Source of the DNA: Chitinophaga pinensis | Lineage (GTDB): Bacteria > Bacteroidota > Bacteroidia > NS11-12g > UBA955 | DNA length: 54,711 nucleotides | Assembly (NCBI GenBank): GCA_945890895.1 | Contig: CAMDDG010000011.1 | Span: forward strand, 1 to 54,711 | Reading direction: 5' to 3' | Shown here: positions 43,963 through 52,757 of the stretch, one piece after another | Layout: the number at the start of each line of letters is the position of its first letter | How positions within the stretch are numbered: position 1 is the first letter of the stretch | Program-made: the position numbers and the translations under genes | The notes under the pieces: model-generated | The model's input: the letters and a program-made list of their open reading frames with translations, nothing else | Database searches by the model: none | What the model was told of the DNA's origin: nothing

Positions 43963-45358
43963 TCAAAAACAAACAACATTAAACGAGTCCATAAGTTTCA
44001 CAGGTGTAGGTTTACATACAGGCGAAAGTGTTACTGTAACACTCGTTCCTGCATCTGATAATCACGGTTATAAGTTTCAACGAGTAGATTTAGAGGGTCA
44101 ACCCATTATTGAAGCAGATTGTGATTTAGTAACTGATACAAGCCGAGGCACTACTTTAGAAAAAAATGGTGCGAAAATTTCCACAGTTGAACACATGTTG
44201 GCTGCATTAGTAGCAACCGAAGTAGATAATGTTCTAATTCAAGTAAACGGTCCAGAAATGCCCATTTTAGATGGTAGTTCCATTGAATTTGTGCGCACAA
44301 TCAAAGCAACTGGTTTAAAAGAATTAGAAGAAGATCGAGAAGTTTTTGAAATACCTTATAATATTCACTATCAAGATCCCGAAAATCACGTTGAGATTAT
44401 CGCTATGCCTGTAAACGATTACAGAATTACGGTAATGGTGGATTACAACTCACCGGTGTTAGGTACCCAACACGCTGCATTGACGAATATGAATGACTTT
44501 GAAGAGCAAATTGCTCCATGTAGGACATTTTGTTTTTTACACGAGTTGGAATATTTGCTTCAAAATAATTTGATCAAAGGTGGTGATTTAAATAATGCCA
44601 TTGTTGTAGTTGATAAAGCGGTTTCACAAGATGAATTAGATCGACTAGCAAAAGTATTTAACAAAGATAAAGTCGAAGTTAAAAAAGAAGGTATTTTGAA
44701 TAATTTGGATTTGCGTTTTCACAATGAACCTGCAAGACATAAATTATTGGATATGATTGGTGATTTGGCTTTAGTGGGAATGCCAATCCGAGGTCAAATT
44801 ATGGCAGCAAGACCCGGTCATGCATCTAATGTTGCGTTTGCAAAAAAAATAAAGCAAGTGATAAAAGCTGAAAACAGAAGAAAACAAGAAGGCCGTCCCC
44901 ATTATGATCCCAATGCAAAGCCCGTTTATTCTACAAAAGAAGTTATGAAGTTGTTACCTCATGCTCATCCATTTTTATTGGTAGATAAGATCATTGAAAT
45001 TGGCGAAACGCATGTTGTAGGGGTAAAAAATATCACATACGATCAGTGGTTTTTTAACGGTCATTTTCCGGGAGATCCAATTATGCCTGGAGTATTGCAA
45101 ATTGAAGCAATGGCTCAAACTGGGGGGATTTTAGTTTTAAGCACTGTTCCAGATCCAGAGAATTACGGAACCTTGTTTTTGAAAATCGATAATACTCGTT
45201 TCAAAGACAGAGTGGTTCCAGGTGATACTCTAGTTATGAAATTGGAATTAACAGAACCTGTAAGACGAGGTATTTGTATCATGAAAGGTAGAGCTTGGGT
45301 GGGTGATAAACTGGTTTGTGAATCAGAGTTGATGGCACAAATTGCTAAAATAAATTAA
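43949..45358 (+). CDS. lpxC/fabZ: Bifunctional LpxC deacetylase / FabZ 3-hydroxyacyl-ACP dehydratase
   Basis: A 469-residue natural fusion. Residues ~1-300 are LpxC, the zinc deacetylase committing UDP-acyl-GlcNAc to lipid A, with STVEHMLAALVA (first His ligand), EMPILDGSS and HNEPARHKLLDMIGDLALVG (further Zn ligands). Residues ~325-469 are FabZ, a hot-dog dehydratase of fatty-acid elongation, with LLPHAHPFLLVDKI (catalytic His) and NGHFPGDPIMPGVLQIEAMAQ (catalytic Glu). Such fusions are known in Bacteroidota. They place two enzymes competing for 3-hydroxyacyl-ACP use on one chain. Translation is coupled to lpxD by the 14-base overlap. Confidence 0.97.
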   Translation: MGKINQKQTTLNESISFTGVGLHTGESVTVTLVPASDNHGYKFQRVDLEGQPIIEADCDLVTDTSRGTTLEKNGAKISTVEHMLAALVATEVDNVLIQVNGPEMPILDGSSIEFVRTIKATGLKELEEDREVFEIPYNIHYQDPENHVEIIAMPVNDYRITVMVDYNSPVLGTQHAALTNMNDFEEQIAPCRTFCFLHELEYLLQNNLIKGGDLNNAIVVVDKAVSQDELDRLAKVFNKDKVEVKKEGILNNLDLRFHNEPARHKLLDMIGDLALVGMPIRGQIMAARPGHASNVAFAKKIKQVIKAENRRKQEGRPHYDPNAKPVYSTKEVMKLLPHAHPFLLVDKIIEIGETHVVGVKNITYDQWFFNGHFPGDPIMPGVLQIEAMAQTGGILVLSTVPDPENYGTLFLKIDNTRFKDRVVPGDTLVMKLELTEPVRRGICIMKGRAWVGDKLVCESELMAQIAKIN

Positions 45359-45370
45359 TAAATACACACG

Positions 45371-46153
45371 ATGATTCAACCATTGGCATACGTTCATCCT
45401 TCTGCGAAAATCGCAGACAACGTGGTTATTGATCCTTTTGTTACCATTCACGCAGATGTAGAAATCGCTGAAGGTACACATGTTATGTCTGGAGCTGTTA
45501 TTTTTAGAGGTGCGCGAATTGGTAAAAATTGTAAAATTTATCCAGGAGCATCCATCGGAGCCATACCTCAAGATTTGAAATTTGACGGCGAAGAAACTTT
45601 AACCATCATAGGAGATAATACCACAATTAGAGAATATGTAACTATAAATAAAGGTACCAAAGCCCTTGGGTATACCAAAGTTGGAAATAATGTTTTGCTC
45701 ATGGCATATGTTCATTTGGCTCATGATTGTGTGGTAGGCGATTATGCAATTTTGGCTAATTCTGTTCAAGTTGCAGGACATGTCAACATTGGTGATTGGG
45801 CCATTCTTGGTGGTGCAGCCTTGGTTCATCAGTTCGTAAAAATTGGTCGACATACCATGATAAGTGGAGGTTCATTGGTTCGTAAGGATGTGCCTCCCTA
45901 TACCAAAGCAGCACGTGAACCTTTGAGTTATGAGGGTGTGAATAGCATTGGATTAAGAAGAAGAGGATTCTCCAATGAGAAAATTTCTGAAATTCAGGAT
46001 ATCTACCGAACCTTATTCGTTAAAAGTTCTAATACCAGTAAAGCCTTGAAATTGATTCAAGCTTCTTTTGTTCCAACAGCAGAGCGCGATGAAATTTTAG
46101 CGTTTATTCAAGATTCTGATCGCGGTGTTATGAAGGGTTATTTGACCAAATAA
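45371..46153 (+). CDS. lpxA: UDP-N-acetylglucosamine O-acyltransferase
   Basis: A 260-residue left-handed beta-helix enzyme performing the first acylation of UDP-GlcNAc in lipid A synthesis. It begins PLAYVHPSAKIADNVVIDPFVTIH and has hexapeptide repeats throughout. The active-site stretch is MAYVHLAHDCVVGDYAILANSVQVAGHV, and the C-terminal helical part carries SYEGVNSIGLRRRGFSNEKI. It lies 12 bases after lpxC/fabZ and 1 base before the ABC ATPase gene. Confidence 0.97.
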   Translation: MIQPLAYVHPSAKIADNVVIDPFVTIHADVEIAEGTHVMSGAVIFRGARIGKNCKIYPGASIGAIPQDLKFDGEETLTIIGDNTTIREYVTINKGTKALGYTKVGNNVLLMAYVHLAHDCVVGDYAILANSVQVAGHVNIGDWAILGGAALVHQFVKIGRHTMISGGSLVRKDVPPYTKAAREPLSYEGVNSIGLRRRGFSNEKISEIQDIYRTLFVKSSNTSKALKLIQASFVPTAERDEILAFIQDSDRGVMKGYLTK

Positions 46154-46154
46154 C

Positions 46155-46796
46155 ATGAATTCAATCGAATTTGTAAATTGTTCTAAAAACTACCTAAATC
46201 ATTGGTTGTTTAAAGATTTTAATTATAAATTTGATATTATTGCTGGCAATTCATATGCATTTTTAGGTAGAAATGGTTCGGGTAAGTCTACATTAACCCT
46301 GATGTTAGTTGGACAAACATCCCCTACACAAGGAAATGTAATATGGAGGGATCACGAAAAACAAATTGTTACGAATCAATTGAGTGGCTTGTATACCTTA
46401 AGTTCTCCAGCTATGGACTTTCCTGAAGAATTAACGTTATCCGAATGGTTTTACTTCCAATCAGGAATGAATAATTTGGTGGGAATTTCCAATCCTACGG
46501 AATTAATTGAGCATAGCGAACTTCCCAAAAAAGCTATAAATAAAACCATTCAAACCTTCTCTTCTGGTATGAAGCAAAGGTTGAAGTTGGTTTATTCATT
46601 TTATTCAAATTCAACACTTTGTGTTTTGGACGAACCTCTAAGTAATTTAGACAATGAGGGTATAAAACTTTATGAACGCTTCATTGAGCAAAAGAAAAAT
46701 GAAAAGTGTTTGGTTGTTGCATCCAATCGTGAAGATGAGTATTTTTTCGTTCAGCACAAATTAAAGATTGAATCGGGAATAATTCAACCATTGTAG
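46155..46796 (+). CDS. ABC-type ATPase at the end of the lpx operon, with altered Q- and H-loops
   Basis: A 213-residue ATP-binding subunit. Walker A is GRNGSGKST, the signature is FSSGMKQRLK and Walker B with catalytic Glu is LCVLDEPLSNLD. The Q-loop position reads LYTLSSPAM (Ser instead of Gln) and the switch position reads VVASNRED (Asn instead of His), both unusual for an active transporter ATPase. No permease gene is adjacent. Its ATG is one base after the lpxA stop, so it is part of the lipid A operon; a role in lipid or envelope transport is only inferred from that. No clear terminator is visible in the 76-base gap to the convergent gene. Confidence 0.87.
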   Translation: MNSIEFVNCSKNYLNHWLFKDFNYKFDIIAGNSYAFLGRNGSGKSTLTLMLVGQTSPTQGNVIWRDHEKQIVTNQLSGLYTLSSPAMDFPEELTLSEWFYFQSGMNNLVGISNPTELIEHSELPKKAINKTIQTFSSGMKQRLKLVYSFYSNSTLCVLDEPLSNLDNEGIKLYERFIEQKKNEKCLVVASNREDEYFFVQHKLKIESGIIQPL

Positions 46797-46872
46797 TATT
46801 TTGAGGCAAGTATAATTTGAACCAACTTTAATTTCTTTCAGCTCTACTCGCCTTTCTTTAAATGAATTTAAA

Positions 46873-49182
46873 TTAGTTCTCAATAATGAGTTTTTGAATT
46901 CCGGATTGAAATCCAGTTTTCGATTGTAAATATATTAAGTACAATCCAGGTTCTAGATTTTTAGTGTCCATAAAAACACCGGGTTCATTTCTTAATAATT
47001 CCTTTTGAAGCATTATTTTCCCAGTAACAGTATAAACTACTACATTCCAATCAGATATAAATTGAGGTTGCAAAACGGTAATTCCTTTGTTGCTTTGCGA
47101 TGGATTGGGTAAAACTTTAAATTCTATGTTATTATGGGCTAACTTTTCAACTCCAATGTTATTATTAATTGTTTTATCGCTTTTACCAAATAGAACACCT
47201 CCCCGTAAGCAACCTATAATCCATTCAGGAATGGAATCACCATTTAAATCACCAGATGTTACTGTTGTATAGCTACCCATAATAACGGCAGCTGTATCGC
47301 CTTGGAATTGATTATAAAATGCCTTCTCTGTTGCTATTAGACTATCCGTAATCGGATGATTGTGAATATTGTAAATTCGAATATCACCGTAATTTGTTCC
47401 TACAGCAATATCTAAATTCCCATCTAAATCGAAATCATTTACATGAGGAACTGAGTATCCATTAGTTGCAAAATAAGGTTCCTCAACATTTAAAAGCCAT
47501 TCATTGCTTTTAATCCCCCATGGATTACGACTTACTAATTCAAATTCTGCTTTAATTTTGGATTTACCTTCAAATAAAATTAGATAACCATTATAGTTTC
47601 CAATCAATAAATCATTGATGCTATCTTTGTTGTAATCGATAACTGCCGGAGCAAAACTATTTTCACGAGGTTGTTTTTCAAATGTTAAATAATCCAATGA
47701 TTTAAGTTGAAGCAAAATTGGCTTTTTATTACCAGCAGTATTTTCAAATAAAACTAAACTACCCTTTCTTGTACCAATTAGCAAATCAAGATCTCCATCA
47801 TTGTCGATATCGCCGTTATTTATTCGGATATCGCTTAAACCATATTGTTTTAAGTTTAAATAATTCTCATTAATCAATTCAAATAAGGGTTCTTTTGAAG
47901 TTCCCTTGTTTACAAACAAAGCAATTTGATCAGCGAGACCATACGTATTTGCAAAATCACCATTATTGCCAATTAACAAGTCCAAATCGCCGTCGGCATC
48001 TATATCCCATAGCAATGGTGATGATTTACCTCCGAGATCAATCATTTGATCAGTAATAAATTCATTGGTTACATAATTGAATTTCGTGTCTGTTTTTACA
48101 CCGTTATTCTTATAATAATGAACTTGTTTGGTTTCTTGTGATTCAATAAAATTGTTGGGAGCAACTACAAGATCATCGAAGTTATCGCCATCAACATCAA
48201 TTAAATATCCCCCAGGAAATGAATAATCCTTAAATGATTTACCTTCAAATATCAATGAATCTACCATAACGAATGTGTCGTAGGAATTACCGTTTTGTGC
48301 TCGTGCATTTTCCAAATATGTAATTCGAGGTGAATTAATATTAGAAATATACATATCCATATCTCCATCATTATCTTGATCGTAAAACCAACATGCAGCT
48401 CCTCCTGCATGACGTGGTTTTAATTTTTTTGGGAAATTTAAATTTGCAGGACAACTGTTTAAAATAATTTCTCCATCAAATCCTTCCCAAAAATAACCAT
48501 AACAGTAGTCCATATTTTGAAATTCAAATGTGTCTTTACTCCATCCTTTTTCTTTACGTACATCCGAATACATCATGTAAATAAGGTTGAAGTCATCGTA
48601 GGTAACAATATCTAAATCACCATCTAGATCCACGTCTTGAATTGCAGGTAGGTCATTTATACTACTACCAAAACTTAAAGGATTATACAGGATAAAGTGA
48701 TTGGTATCATATTGATTTCTGTAAAATCCAGGACCTAAGTTGGAAAATTGCAGTTTTTGTAACGTATCGCTACTTTTATTGATATGTATGATTAAATCGC
48801 CAATATCCGATAGAGTGAAAACATCCATTTTACCATCCGAATTAATATCAGCCGTTAGGTAAATATATTTCCCAGGAGGTAGCTGTTTTTCATATTCTGG
48901 TGCATACTGAAAATTTCCTTTGGTTGATTTAATAAATGGTAAAATTTTATAATCACTTCGATCATAAATGATGATATCCATTTTACCATCTTGGTTTAAA
49001 TCCATTTTCGAAAACTGAGGAGAATTAACACCTCCGATAAATGGCTTTTCATAATAACTATTACCTTTTTTAACTGCTACCCCGTTGGTTATTTGAATTT
49101 TTGAGAATTGACCTTTGGATCGATCAAATATTCCAAATGTTGTAGTCAGTAATAATATGTATAAAGTAATTATTCTTGTCAT
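46873..49182 (-). CDS. FG-GAP/VCBS-repeat protein with T9SS type A sorting domain
   Basis: A 769-residue secreted protein from the ATG at 49182, directly followed by a signal peptide (MTRIITLYILLLTTTFGIFD); an earlier in-frame ATG at 49230 would place 16 residues before it. About ten FG-GAP/VCBS repeats with calcium-loop motifs are visible (DLNQDGKMD, DINSDGKMD, DVDLDGDLD, DQDNDGDMD, DIDADGDLD, DIDNDGDLD, DFDLDGNLD), building an integrin-like beta-propeller. The C-terminus (KVLPNPSQSNKGITV ... LEPGLYLIYLQSK) is a T9SS type A domain. Surface adhesion or ligand binding is a likely but unproven role. A TAAATTTG -7 element lies at 49205-49198 (minus). Confidence 0.88.
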   Translation of the reverse strand: MTRIITLYILLLTTTFGIFDRSKGQFSKIQITNGVAVKKGNSYYEKPFIGGVNSPQFSKMDLNQDGKMDIIIYDRSDYKILPFIKSTKGNFQYAPEYEKQLPPGKYIYLTADINSDGKMDVFTLSDIGDLIIHINKSSDTLQKLQFSNLGPGFYRNQYDTNHFILYNPLSFGSSINDLPAIQDVDLDGDLDIVTYDDFNLIYMMYSDVRKEKGWSKDTFEFQNMDYCYGYFWEGFDGEIILNSCPANLNFPKKLKPRHAGGAACWFYDQDNDGDMDMYISNINSPRITYLENARAQNGNSYDTFVMVDSLIFEGKSFKDYSFPGGYLIDVDGDNFDDLVVAPNNFIESQETKQVHYYKNNGVKTDTKFNYVTNEFITDQMIDLGGKSSPLLWDIDADGDLDLLIGNNGDFANTYGLADQIALFVNKGTSKEPLFELINENYLNLKQYGLSDIRINNGDIDNDGDLDLLIGTRKGSLVLFENTAGNKKPILLQLKSLDYLTFEKQPRENSFAPAVIDYNKDSINDLLIGNYNGYLILFEGKSKIKAEFELVSRNPWGIKSNEWLLNVEEPYFATNGYSVPHVNDFDLDGNLDIAVGTNYGDIRIYNIHNHPITDSLIATEKAFYNQFQGDTAAVIMGSYTTVTSGDLNGDSIPEWIIGCLRGGVLFGKSDKTINNNIGVEKLAHNNIEFKVLPNPSQSNKGITVLQPQFISDWNVVVYTVTGKIMLQKELLRNEPGVFMDTKNLEPGLYLIYLQSKTGFQSGIQKLIIEN

Positions 49183-49197
49183 AAGGTAGTATTTAAC

Positions 49198-49245
49198 CAA
49201 ATTTAATATTTTAAATGCGAAAGTGTACATAAGATTGTAATTTTG
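49198..49245. promoter_or_regulatory. Divergent promoters of the FG-GAP gene and murF
   Basis: Minus strand: TAAATTTG (49205 to 49198), 15 bases from the FG-GAP ATG at 49182. Plus strand: TAATTTTG (49238-49245), 12 bases from the murF ATG at 49258. Both match TAnnTTTG; no clear -33 elements are seen. Confidence 0.5.
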
Positions 49246-49257
49246 AAATCATATTTT

Positions 49258-50574
49258 ATGAAGACTGCTTCAATCGAATTTATTTATGAAAAACTGCACG
49301 AAACCGGTTTTAATATTTGTACAGATACCCGTAAAACCGTAAATGACACATTTTTTGTTTGTCTTTCGGGGGATGTTTTTGACGGAAATCAATTTGCAAA
49401 TAAAGCACGAGAATTAAATGCTAAATATATACTTACAAATAATTCATCGGTTTTATCAGATAGAGTAATATTTGTAGAAAATCCCAATGAAACATTGGCT
49501 CAATTGGCTAAATTCCATGCACGTAAAATTAAAGGCAGAACTCAGTTTATTTCTATAGGAGGTTCGAATGGTAAAACCACAACAAAGGAATTGCTTACCG
49601 CTATTTTTCAAGAACAATTTTCCACAAAAGCAACAATAGGTAACCTAAACAATCATATTGGTGTGCCATTGACATTATTGTCGTTTGATGATACAACCGA
49701 CTATGGAATTGTGGAACTTGGAACCAATCATCCGGGTGAAATGGCATTTTTATGTGATTTATTCGAGCCGGATGCTGGATTAATTACGAATATTGGAAAA
49801 GAACATTTGGAAGGATTTGGTACCATTGAGTCTGTGGCAAAAGAAGAGAGCCAATTGTATTTACAACTTTTGAGATCAAATGGAAAGGTGGCCATTAATA
49901 TTGATGATCCATGGCTAAATTCAATGAGTAAACGCTTTGAAACACCTTTTACATATAGCTGCGAAAATGCAACAGCAAGTTTATTTGCTAATGTAATTGA
50001 AGAAATGCCCTATTTGAAGTTTGAATTGATTGAAAATGGCAATAGTTTAGGACAGTTTCAGTCTAAATTAGGAGGTAAATTCAATATTTACAATATTTTA
50101 GCAGCATTAAGCATTTCTCGAATTTTCGAACTTGACTTGAAGAAATCAATTGCAGCTGTGTGTAGTTATGAACCTAAAAATAATCGCAGTCAATGGTTGC
50201 AATTTGAAAAGTATTTAGTCTTTTTGGATGCCTACAATGCCAATCCCAGTAGTGTTCAAGCCGGACTTAATAGCTTTGCAACTATGCAAGGAAGTAAAGC
50301 CGTATTTTTGGGTGATATGTTGGAGTTAGGAGAATCTTCAACTTTAGAACATGCTCAAATTTTCGAATTGGCAAAGTCACTTAATTTTGATGAAATCTAT
50401 TTAGTAGGTAAGGAATATAAAACCGCATGTGGACACTTTCCATATAGCTTTGAATCCGTTGATTCATTACTGGCTTGGTTGGATACTCACCCGGTTCAAT
50501 CCAAAAATATTTTTATTAAAGGCAGTCGCGGAATCGCAATGGAAAAATCACTTGAACACTTTTCTTTGAAGTGA
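49258..50574 (+). CDS. murF: UDP-N-acetylmuramoyl-tripeptide--D-alanyl-D-alanine ligase
   Basis: A 438-residue cytoplasmic Mur ligase adding D-Ala-D-Ala to the muramoyl tripeptide. The N-terminal uridine-binding domain includes CTDTRKTVNDTFFVCLSGDVFDG. The central ATPase has the P-loop SIGGSNGKTTTKELL, TIGNLNNHIGVPLTLL and the GIVELGTNHPGEM segment. The C-terminal domain includes FLDAYNANPSSVQAGL and FLGDMLELGESS. I chose the ATG at 49258, since an in-frame TTG at 49243 lies inside the -7 element. It stands alone, outside any dcw cluster in view. Confidence 0.95.
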   Translation: MKTASIEFIYEKLHETGFNICTDTRKTVNDTFFVCLSGDVFDGNQFANKARELNAKYILTNNSSVLSDRVIFVENPNETLAQLAKFHARKIKGRTQFISIGGSNGKTTTKELLTAIFQEQFSTKATIGNLNNHIGVPLTLLSFDDTTDYGIVELGTNHPGEMAFLCDLFEPDAGLITNIGKEHLEGFGTIESVAKEESQLYLQLLRSNGKVAINIDDPWLNSMSKRFETPFTYSCENATASLFANVIEEMPYLKFELIENGNSLGQFQSKLGGKFNIYNILAALSISRIFELDLKKSIAAVCSYEPKNNRSQWLQFEKYLVFLDAYNANPSSVQAGLNSFATMQGSKAVFLGDMLELGESSTLEHAQIFELAKSLNFDEIYLVGKEYKTACGHFPYSFESVDSLLAWLDTHPVQSKNIFIKGSRGIAMEKSLEHFSLK

Positions 50575-50708
50575 ATATCAAAATAAAAAGTATGTGTTTT
50601 GAGATGTCTTTCTTGATTTGACCACTGTTGAAATATTCGGAATTTGATAAATGTTAACCAATTGCAATTTAAGTAGTTGAATAATCTCATTTGAATAATT
50701 GATTTAAT

Positions 50709-50740
50709 AAAAATAGCCGTCAAGTTTGACGGCTATTTTT
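50709..50740. terminator. Bidirectional terminator between murF and the nuo block
   Basis: AAAAATAGCCGTCAA pairs with TTGACGGCTATTTTT across a 2-base centre, with A and T runs on both sides. It ends nuoH transcription on the minus strand and murF transcription on the plus strand. This implies that nuoD-H and nuoI-N are not one transcript. Confidence 0.9.
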
Positions 50741-50759
50741 ATTAATTTGAATATTTTAA

Positions 50760-51782
50760 TTATCCAACTGCCAACATGATTGCACCGGTTGCAAGCAAGT
50801 TAAATATTGCCAATGGTATAAGAGATTTCCACCCTAAATGCATCAATTGATCGTAGCGGAATCGAGGTAATGTCCAACGAATCCACATAAACACAAAAAT
50901 GAAAAAGAACACTTTTGAAAACATGACTAAAATTTGTGCAATGCCCAAAATGGTTGGGTTGCTTATTGCATCCATTCCTGGGAAATTGTATCCACCTAAA
51001 TACACGCTGGCCATCAATGCACTTGAAACAAACATATTGATGTATTCAGAAAATAAATAGAAGCCCAATTTCATAGAAGAATATTCGGTATGATACCCTC
51101 CGATTAACTCGGTTTCACACTCTGCTAAATCGAATGGAGCACGATTGGTTTCGGCTAACGCGCAAACAAAAAATATGATGAATCCTAAAGGTTGATAGAA
51201 AATATTCCAGTTCATACCGTGCTGCTGATCAACAATTTCTCGAAGACTTAAGGTGCCACTCATCATAATCACGGCAATTAAAGATAGCCCCATACTCAAT
51301 TCATAGGAAATCATCTGTGCACTTGCACGAATAGCACCGAAAAGTGCGTATTTATTATTTGATGCCCAACCACCAATCATGATACCATAAACACCAACAG
51401 AAACTACACCCATTATATAAAGCACGCCAATGTTAACATCGGCAACTTGCAATCGAACGATACGATCGCCAATGGGCAATTCTGTACCCCACGGAATTAC
51501 GGCACTGGTAATTGTGGCAGTTATCATAGCAACAGCAGGACCTAAAATAAACAACCATTTTTCAGCTGATTGAGGAATCAATTCCTCTTTAAAAAACAAC
51601 TTACCGGCATCAGCTAATGGTTGAAATACTCCATATATACCTGCTCGATTGGGACCCAAACGATCCTGAAAAAAAGCAGCTACTTTCCGCTCTCCGTAGG
51701 TTAAATACGCAGCAATTCCCAAAGTAACTAGTGTTAAGATGGAAACCAATAGCGTTTTTTCTAATAATAATGCACTATCCAT
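50760..51782 (-). CDS. nuoH: NADH-quinone oxidoreductase subunit H
   Basis: A 340-residue membrane subunit forming much of the quinone-access channel of complex I. Conserved loops are RLGPNRAGIYGVFQPLADAGKLFFKEE and ETNRAPFDLAECETELIGGYHTEYSSMKLGFYLFSEY, which carry the acidic residues near the quinone path. It is one base after nuoG. In most nuo operons nuoI follows; here the transcript ends in a terminator and nuoI lies 24 kb away. Confidence 0.97.
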   Translation of the reverse strand: MDSALLLEKTLLVSILTLVTLGIAAYLTYGERKVAAFFQDRLGPNRAGIYGVFQPLADAGKLFFKEELIPQSAEKWLFILGPAVAMITATITSAVIPWGTELPIGDRIVRLQVADVNIGVLYIMGVVSVGVYGIMIGGWASNNKYALFGAIRASAQMISYELSMGLSLIAVIMMSGTLSLREIVDQQHGMNWNIFYQPLGFIIFFVCALAETNRAPFDLAECETELIGGYHTEYSSMKLGFYLFSEYINMFVSSALMASVYLGGYNFPGMDAISNPTILGIAQILVMFSKVFFFIFVFMWIRWTLPRFRYDQLMHLGWKSLIPLAIFNLLATGAIMLAVG

Positions 51783-51783
51783 T

Positions 51784-52752
51784 TTACGCTTTATTCAATA
51801 ATGTGGTGTGTTCAGGAATAGGTTGTTCATAGTGATTTGCTGAAATCACGGAATGACGATTTATTTTTCTAGGACCTTCAATATTCCATTTTGAAGCATC
51901 CTTTTTATCGAATCTACATTCGTTGCAAATAAATTCTTTTACTTCGCCATATTGGTCTTTTCTGGCTGTAACACGTGCTACTTCATCACCAATCATCCAC
52001 AATACTGCTTTTCCAGAACATTTGGTACACTGGCAATTTGCATCTACGGGTTTGGTGTACCATACACGACTTCTGAAACGGAAGGTTTTATCTGTAAGGG
52101 CTCCTACAGGACAAACGTCGATCACATTTCCGATAAAATCATTTTTAAGATTTTTTTCAATAAATGTGCCAATTTCTGCTGCATCCCCACGCTTTAATAC
52201 ACCATGTTCTCTTGAGTCGGTCAATTGATTTGCTGTATAAACACAACGATAGCAAAGTATACAACGAGTCATATGAAGTTTGATATATTCACCTATATCC
52301 ACCTTATCAAATTCTCGACGTTTGAACTCATATCTGGTTTTAGCAACCCCATGTTCAAAGGCTAAATCTTGCAAATGGCACTCACCCGCTTGATCACAAA
52401 CCGGACAATCCAAAGGGTGATTCAATAATAAGAACTCAACTACTCCTTTTCGAGCATCCAAAACCTTCGAACTTGTAATATTCTTAACTTCCATGCCATC
52501 CATAACCGTCGTACTACAACTAGCTACTAATTTGGGCATAGGACGTGGATCTTTTTCAGATCCTTTAGATACTTCCACTAGACAGGTACGGCATTTTCCA
52601 CCACTCCCTTTTAAGCTCGAATAATAGCACATGGCTGGTGGTACAATTTTACCTCCAATTTGACGTGCTGCATTCAATATGGTTGTGCCAGGAGCCACTT
52701 GAATGGATTCCCCATCAATGGTTACTGTAAACTTTTGAATATCTTCAGACAT
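51784..52752 (-). CDS. nuoG: NADH-quinone oxidoreductase subunit G, short form
   Basis: A 322-residue iron-sulfur subunit with the N-terminal electron-relay module only. The 2Fe-2S ligands lie in CYYSSLKGSGGKCRTC with a later Cys in VASCSTTV. The His/Cys-type motif is HPLDCPVCDQAGECHLQD. A ferredoxin-like pair follows (CILCYRCV and VIDVCPVGAL), then one more four-Cys set (CQCTKC ... FICNEC). The long molybdopterin-oxidoreductase-like domain of canonical ~900-residue NuoG is missing, and the sequence ends cleanly with a stop, so this is a short architecture rather than a frameshift. Gaps to nuoF and nuoH are 5 and 1 bases. Confidence 0.93.
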   Translation of the reverse strand: MSEDIQKFTVTIDGESIQVAPGTTILNAARQIGGKIVPPAMCYYSSLKGSGGKCRTCLVEVSKGSEKDPRPMPKLVASCSTTVMDGMEVKNITSSKVLDARKGVVEFLLLNHPLDCPVCDQAGECHLQDLAFEHGVAKTRYEFKRREFDKVDIGEYIKLHMTRCILCYRCVYTANQLTDSREHGVLKRGDAAEIGTFIEKNLKNDFIGNVIDVCPVGALTDKTFRFRSRVWYTKPVDANCQCTKCSGKAVLWMIGDEVARVTARKDQYGEVKEFICNECRFDKKDASKWNIEGPRKINRHSVISANHYEQPIPEHTTLLNKA

Positions 52753-52757
52753 TGATT

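Noticed and set aside
26599..50759. The 24-kb segment between the nuo blocks considered as a mobile genomic island
   Set aside because: Its content is core envelope and metabolic genes (lpx, murF, hppA). There is no integrase, transposase or flanking repeat, and the AT-rich composition and promoter style match the surroundings.
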